In this document: positions 58,965 through 64,000 of the stretch, in pieces
Layout: the number at the start of each line of letters is the position of its first letter
Numbering within the stretch: position 1 is the first letter of the stretch
Assembly (NCBI GenBank): GCA_963556195.1
Contig: OY744519.1
Location: 35,413,801 to 35,477,800, forward strand
Origin: Sepiola atlantica
Lineage: Eukaryota; Mollusca; Cephalopoda; Sepiida; Sepiolidae
DNA length: 64,000 bases
Direction of reading: 5' to 3'
Program-made: the position numbers and the translations under genes
Notes under the pieces: model-generated
Databases searched by the model: none
Seen by the model: only the letters and a program-made list of their open reading frames with translations
What the model was told of the DNA's origin: nothing

Positions 58965-61900
58965 TTATGTGGGTTGGTTTCCGCATTCGAGGACATTTCT
59001 CAGGATTGTAGCTGTTTTGATCATTACTGTTCTTTGTATGGTCTCAGTTATCCCTTTGATTCCTATTTCTCCTAGTCTTTTCTCCATGTTTTTGGGGACT
59101 GTTCCTAGTGCTCCTATGATTATTGGTGTTGTACTGACTTTCTTCATGTTCCATATTCCTTTCAGTTCTCTGGCAAGTTCAGTATATTTGCTTCTTTTTT
59201 CCGTCTCTTTGATCTTCACTCTGTGGTCCGCTGGAACGGCAAAGTCTACGATTTTGCAGGATTTTTCTTTCTTGTTTATTATTATCATATCCGGTCTCCT
59301 TGCTGTTATGGGTTTGTCTGTTTGTACATTCATATCCCATATGATTTTGTGTTTTTCGTTTTCTAGTACAGTTTCTGGTTTGTGTTTGTACCGTTTTTTT
59401 ACATATTCGAAATTCAGTTGTTTGCACATTTCCCTGTGTACTTCTTTCCCCACGCTGTCATGTCTGTTCTTGCATTCCTTTTGGGCTAGCTTGCTGCATT
59501 CACTTATTATATGATTTATCGTTTCGTCTCTTTGTCCACACAATCGGCATTTTCTGTTTTCCTGGTTTTTATCTATCTTTCCTTTAATAAAGTTTGTCCT
59601 AATCGCATTGTTCTGTGCAGCCGTCAGCAGAGATTCCGTTTCTCTGTTCAAGTGTCCTTTTCTTAGCCATGCCCAGCTGTTCTCATTGGCTTCATCGCTT
59701 GTGAGTCTTATAAAGCGTCCATGTAGTCGTTTTTCTTCCCACTTTTTCTTTATTGTCTTTTTGTTTCTGGTTTCAGTGCTTCCGGAGTTGTTTGTTGGGC
59801 TGGTGTCTCTTGCCGTGGTGATCAGTCTTTCCGTGTTCTGGGTTACATATTTCTCCAGCTCTTGTTTGGTGTCTTCCACACAGTCTTCTATACTTACCAG
59901 TCCTCTACCTCCTCATTTCTTTTCATGTAGAGTCTATCCGGATCGTCTTTTGGGTGCAATGCATTGTGCATAGTCATTAGTTTTCTAGTCCTCTGGTCAA
60001 GGTGCCTGAGTTCTTCTTTGGTCCAGCCTATGAATGGTCTAGTGTATCTTATTAGTGATACAGCCCATGTGTTTATCCCTTTTACTAGGTTTCTGCTATA
60101 TAGTTTAGTTTCTAAGAGTTTCCTTGTTCTTCGTAGATATTCTTTTCCAATCTTCTCTTTCATTTCGCTATATTTGATTGTGTCTGCTTCCAGAACTCCC
60201 AGGTATTTATAAAAACTTGTTCTCCTAGCGCCCTCATCTCCTCTTGGTTGGGGAGTTCTATACCTTCTGTCGTCTCCAGTTTTCCTCTTTTAATCTCTAG
60301 CAGTGCACATTTGTCTATTCCAAACTCCATTTGGATATCCTGGCTGAATATCCTGGTTGTATTTATCAGCTTTACCAGTTCTTTTTTGTTTTTTGCAAAC
60401 AGTTTAAGGTCATCCATGTACATCAGGTGGTGTATCATTTGTTCTGTATCCGTAAACCTCTATCCGGCATCACACTTTCTGAGTATGTAGTTGAGTGGCA
60501 TCATGGCTATTATAAACAATAGTGGTGATAGAGAGTCTCCTTGAAAAATGCCTCTCCGTATTTTTATCTCAGACAGGTATTGCCCTCCGGCTGTCAGTTT
60601 TAGTCTCCATGTTTCTATTGCTTTCTGGATGAGATTAATAAACCTGCCTGGTATCTTGTATATTTTTAAGCATTCAATTATCCATGTTTGGGCGATTCTG
60701 TCGTAGGCTTTCTTGTAGTGAATCCATGCCATGGTTATGTTCTTTTGTTTACTCTTCACCTCGTTCAGAGTCTTTTGATCAATGTCTAGTAGATCATGTG
60801 CCCCTCTTTGTCTTTTCCGGCATCCTTTTTGTTCCTCGGGGAGCAGTCCACGTTTGTCCAGAGATTGGTAGATTTTTTCTCTCAGTTGTGCAGTGAGAAT
60901 TTTCCACATTATTGGTAGACATGTTATCGGTCTGTAGTTGCTGGGAGTCGTTCCCTTTTTGGGGTCTTTTTGTATTAATGTTGTTCTTCCTTCCGTCATC
61001 CATTCTGGTACGTCTGTTTTGCGGATACATCCACTCAGTTTCTGCGCTGGTCTTTCATGCAGGGTCGTGAATTTTTAAAACCAGTATGCATGTATTCCAT
61101 CGTGGCCTGGTGCTTTCCAGTTTGCAATTTTTCTTAAGGTTTTCTTGATCGTTTCTTTGTTAATTTCCGTTTCGATTCCTTCTTCGATTTCCTGCAGTTC
61201 ATCTTTCATGTTTTTCAACCATTGGGCATTCTTGTTGTGCTTTTTCGGTTCTTCCGATACCTTGCTCCAGAATTGTTTTGTTTCTGTTGGGTTCGGTTGC
61301 TCTGTTGTTGTTTTTTCTCCATTTACGTTTTTGTAAAACTGGCTTTCATTGTTTTCAAAGGTCATGTTCTGTTTGCTCTGTTCTGATGTGTACCTGTATC
61401 GTCTCAGTCTTCCTTCTATTGCTGCTATCTTTCGTTTTATTTCTTCATGTTTCTCATTTAGTTTTTCCTTGCGTTTCTGATTTTTGCTTCTTAATCGTTT
61501 CATGTCCTCCTTCCTTCTGTTCACGGTTTTAGCTTCTTTCCGCAGTTTGGTGATCTGGGTTTCCAGTCTGATTTCCCATCCAGGTTTCGTCGGTCCTCTC
61601 TTGTGTCCATTCTCTTCGTTTCTTAGTTTCGTACTTACCGATTTTGCCCCTGCATATATCAGGTTGTTTAGGTCTGTAATAGTTTCTGTTGGGATGTGTG
61701 TGAGGAGTCGGTTTACTCTTTCTGTTTCTGCTTTTAACTTCTTCGCTTCTTCATTCCTGAGAGATGGGAGTTTTGTTTTGTTTTCTAACATGTATCGTCT
61801 AATGTTCACCACTTCACTTTCTTCTTTCTCGTTGAGTTCTATCTCAGCAGGTTCTGTGGTTCCGCAGTCTTCTATCTCATCTGGTTCTGTGATTCCGTAG

Positions 61901-62403
61901 TTTTTAATCTCTTCAGTTTCAGTGTGTATGTTTTGCCCGTCCTCTCCCTGTGGTTTCTCCTTCGGTGGTGTTTCTTGCTCCGTCTCGCCATTAACCTTCT
62001 GTCTGATTTCCGTCAGTTCCATCTCCGAGAACCATCCTCGCTTGAGGATCTGTCTTGCTTGATCTGCTATTCTTTGTTCTGTTGTATGGTAGTCACTAGC
62101 AATTTCCCAGAGATGTTTCATTCGTTTCCGGTAGCCTCTTTCTGTAGGGTAGCGGCTTTTATAATAGCACTCCATCACCAGTCTGTTCTCTTTCGTGATC
62201 CATTTCTTTCTATATCCTTTCAGTTTGCTGTTTTCGCTCTGGTTTTCCTGTCTTTGGTCCGTGTCCTTGTCGTACCTGGAATCAGAGAGGTTACTTACCT
62301 GGTTCTTGTCCGTTGTCTTGTTTCTGAAATGAGAAGGGCCAACATTCGCAGGATGCGGACCGGGTCCCCCATGTTGGCTAACGAGGGAGCACCTGCCCAT
62401 CAT
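58965..62403 (-). pseudogene. R4/Dong-like polyprotein: Myb-like, reverse transcriptase, CCHC, restriction-like endonuclease
   Basis: Read from 62403 downward. A Myb-like DNA-binding region contains KKWITKENRLVMECYYKSRY and GYRKRMKHLWEIA. Next is a charged coiled-coil-rich stretch, then the first RT motif WKAPGHDGIHAYWF, then an in-frame TAA at 61075-61077. RT continues: TLIQKDPKKGTTPSNYRPIT, EEQKGCRKRQRGAHDLL, motif A AWIHYKKAYDRI, GIFQGDSLSPLLFIIAMMPL, in-frame TAG at 60460, then motif C YMDDLKLFAKN. A frameshift near 60210 and another near 59915 follow. The C terminus has CRLCGQRDETINHIISEC (CCHC) and RRPDMIIINKKEKSCKIVDF (endonuclease core). The first Asp of motif A is His (CAC, 60718-60720). 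The copy is inactive, with four reading-frame breaks. Confidence 0.9.
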
Positions 62404-62412
62404 GACACACAG

Positions 62413-62413
<1 letters not shown>

Positions 62414-62464
<51 letters not shown>
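62414..62464. repeat. (ATT)n microsatellite at the LINE 5' end
   Basis: About 17 ATT units. Confidence 0.95.
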
Positions 62465-62465
<1 letters not shown>

Positions 62466-62741
62466 TGTTTTCATTATTATTGCTATTATTATCATCATTA
62501 TAACAACTACTACTATCTGTACTGTTTTATTATTATTTATTAATCTTTCACTATCATTATTACTATTGTTAAGATTACTGGGATTACCACTCTAATTACT
62601 TCTGTCGGTAAAACCACTATTATTACTATTTTTATTTGATCAGCATTATTGCAACCATTAACCTATATCACAATATCGGTAAACATTATCTTATTATTTA
62701 AATATTATTATGATTATCACTACCTCCTAATGTTATTATTA
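62465..62741. other. triplet-rich non-coding DNA
   Basis: Irregular ATT, ATC and ACT triplets; no gene. Confidence 0.5.
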
Positions 62742-62744
62742 CTA

Positions 62745-62815
<71 letters not shown>

Positions 62816-62824
62816 AATAATAAT
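62742..62824. repeat. (ATT)n microsatellite
   Basis: About 23 ATT units turning into AAT at the end. Confidence 0.95.
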
Positions 62825-63459
62825 TAATAACGCCGGCATTTTCAAGTTATTCTATAGTTATATTTTTTAGTACTTTTAAATTAAATGAAACTATTATTAC
62901 TATTTTTTATTATCATTCATTATTATTTTCATTATTTCATCTCAATTATTATGGGTGTCAATTATTATTACTATTATTGTTACTACTACTAATCATGTTA
63001 TACTTAACGAATATATTTATTCGATTTATTAATTTATTAATGGTAAGCTAATAAACTCTATATAAAATATAAAGATAATATAAATTAAGAATCGGCGACA
63101 CATTTGATTAACACCCTACCACCACACCAATTACACGCGTCTGATCGGTTTGCCCGCACGCACACATACACTCATATACACACTATTATAGTTCACTTGA
63201 AAAATACATTTATAAGCTCTGCTTTAAAATAACTGTCGTTTTCTTTTTTGACACTTGATTCGTGCATGTACACCTCCCCCTCCTACTTTCTATTTCCCAT
63301 CTCTTCTCTCTCGATCTAAATCAACAAACGTTTACTTTTCTTCTTCTTTTCCTTTATGTGTCTACCTTCCTATCACTTCTCCCTTCATTATATGCCTCTC
63401 TTTCCACCTTATTTTTATAAATTTATTTATTTATTTATTTATTTATTTATTTGTCCTGT
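62825..63459. other. unassigned non-coding DNA
   Basis: Scattered triplet runs and a (TTTA)n run at 63418-63450. No gene. Confidence 0.4.
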
Positions 63460-63879
63460 TTTTTTCAGATTTTAGATTTTAGACTTTTTAGACTTTTTCG
63501 ATTTTTTTTCTTTTCGTTTTTTGTTTTTTGTTTTTTGTTTTTAGATTTTTTAGATTTTTAATTTTTAATTTTTTAACGGCCCCAATTTTTGACATGTTAA
63601 ATTTCTTTTCTTCTTCTTCTCTTTCTTTATCCCTCCATTTCATTCTCTCCAAATATGATCTGAGGTTAAGATCGGATTCTAAGTCTGCCTGATGAGATCT
63701 CAGTTTATAGTAACTGTTGATCGATAACATCGACATGCCAGTGTCGCAGATTTTGTACATGTCTGTGTAAATAAAATTATCATTCATAAAGCTCTATTTT
63801 GATATTGAGCACTTTTTATAAACCCGGTTAAAATTCTCTGGATTACCACCCTGTGGATATTTTTTACCTGGATTATTAC

Positions 63880-63883
<4 letters not shown>
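63460..63883 (+). repeat. PLE 5' repeat (pLTR-like), copy 2, with hammerhead-like motif
   Basis: Nearly identical to 55120-55545 in the same orientation, about 8.3 kb downstream, and truncated by (TA)n. The hammerhead-like motif is at 63684-63750: stem I TCTGC/GCAGA, core CTGATGA at 63689-63695, and GATA in place of GAA as in copy 1. Stem III is ACAT/GTGT with a terminal U-G pair, and GTC precedes the predicted cleavage site. No PLE coding part follows. Confidence 0.75.

Positions 63884-63944
<61 letters not shown>
63884..63944. repeat. (TA)n microsatellite
   Basis: TA tract; further TA-rich sequence continues to the window end. Confidence 0.95.
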
Positions 63945-63947
<3 letters not shown>

Positions 63948-64000
63948 TTTTATATACAGTTAATTAATTAATTAATACGTATATATATATATATTTATAT

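Larger units (their letters stand above)
58557..62412 (-). mobile_element. R4/Dong-like non-LTR retrotransposon, near full length
   Basis: A 3.86-kb minus-strand element clearly richer in G+C than its surroundings. The 5' end (minus) starts AACCTGTGTGTCATGATGGG just inside (AAT)n, and the 3' end is CTCCTAGTGAGTAAA followed by (TAA)n. (ATT)n tracts thus flank both ends (58437-58556 and 62414-62464). Insertion into TAA repeats is the known habit of Dong elements in the R4 clade. The single polyprotein frame, Myb-like N terminus, RT, CCHC knuckle and restriction-like endonuclease agree with that clade. Host-side duplication cannot be seen because the target is a repeat. Confidence 0.85.

Noticed and set aside
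58663..59514. A 283-codon plus-strand ORF, rich in hydrophobic residues
   Set aside because: It is the antisense shadow of the LINE endonuclease and 3' region on the minus strand, where CCHC and endonuclease motifs are evident.
61924..62595. A 223-codon plus-strand ORF ending in poly-isoleucine
   Set aside because: Antisense to the LINE N-terminal region and running into (ATT)n; no domain of its own.

Overview
This window looks like non-coding DNA from a large, repeat-rich invertebrate genome, most probably a cephalopod mollusc such as an octopus. That is inferred from composition and repeat content; no conserved host gene here proves it. The evidence is an AT-rich background, very many long (TA)n and (ATT)n microsatellites, and Penelope-like elements (PLEs), an R4/Dong-like LINE and snRNA/5S-derived SINEs scattered through otherwise non-coding DNA. 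I see no convincing multi-exon host gene. The two host-gene candidates, a 65-residue secreted-peptide-like ORF at 30.2-30.4 kb and a GC-richer patch at 17.1-17.5 kb, are weak.

Layout. 0-5.8 kb: a 43-bp satellite array, a hammerhead-ribozyme repeat between (TA)n tracts, two tandem units carrying U2 snRNA-like sequence, and a TA-flanked MITE. 5.8-10 kb: unrecognised AT-rich DNA and old dispersed repeats. 10.1-14.7 kb: a tandemly repeated segment carrying decayed 3' parts of R4/Dong-like LINEs, each next to (ATT)n. 18.2 kb: a long palindromic (AAT)n/(ATT)n tract. 20.2-23.1 kb: a PLE-related element with ~0.45-0.6-kb inverted arms, each ending in a hammerhead-like motif; a 5S-derived SINE has jumped into one arm. 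23.8-26.6 kb: a second PLE 3' portion. 27-29 kb: palindromic and hammerhead-containing repeats. 31.4-33 kb: a minisatellite with 149-bp higher-order units. 35.5-40.1 kb: (TA)n tracts, palindromes, a PLE 3' fragment, a U2 fragment and a 5S-like fragment. 42-46.7 kb: dispersed repeats, a LINE 3' end, a tRNA-like stretch and a 5S SINE. 48-49.6 kb: a minus-strand PLE 3' portion split by a full-length U2-headed SINE. 52.7-53.7 kb: another U2 SINE and a nested LINE 3' end. 54-58.2 kb: the most complete PLE, with reverse transcriptase and GIY-YIG parts and an inverted partial copy. 58.6-62.4 kb: a nearly full-length R4/Dong-like LINE between (ATT)n tracts. 63.5-63.9 kb: a second copy of the PLE 5' repeat.

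The unifying theme, and my main finding, is a set of at least eleven hammerhead-ribozyme-like sequences on both strands, from at least five sequence families. In six of them every core position I could place fits the consensus or departs from it by one simple change. They sit at PLE ends or in short repeats beside (TA)n. Most have a stem III that is self-complementary with a loop of 0-2 nt, as expected for ribozymes that work best as dimers. A second theme is SINEs built on structural RNAs (U2 snRNA, 5S rRNA), with visible target-site duplications. The U2 SINE has a 3' tail resembling that of the R4/Dong-like LINE. All fold and family calls were made by eye.
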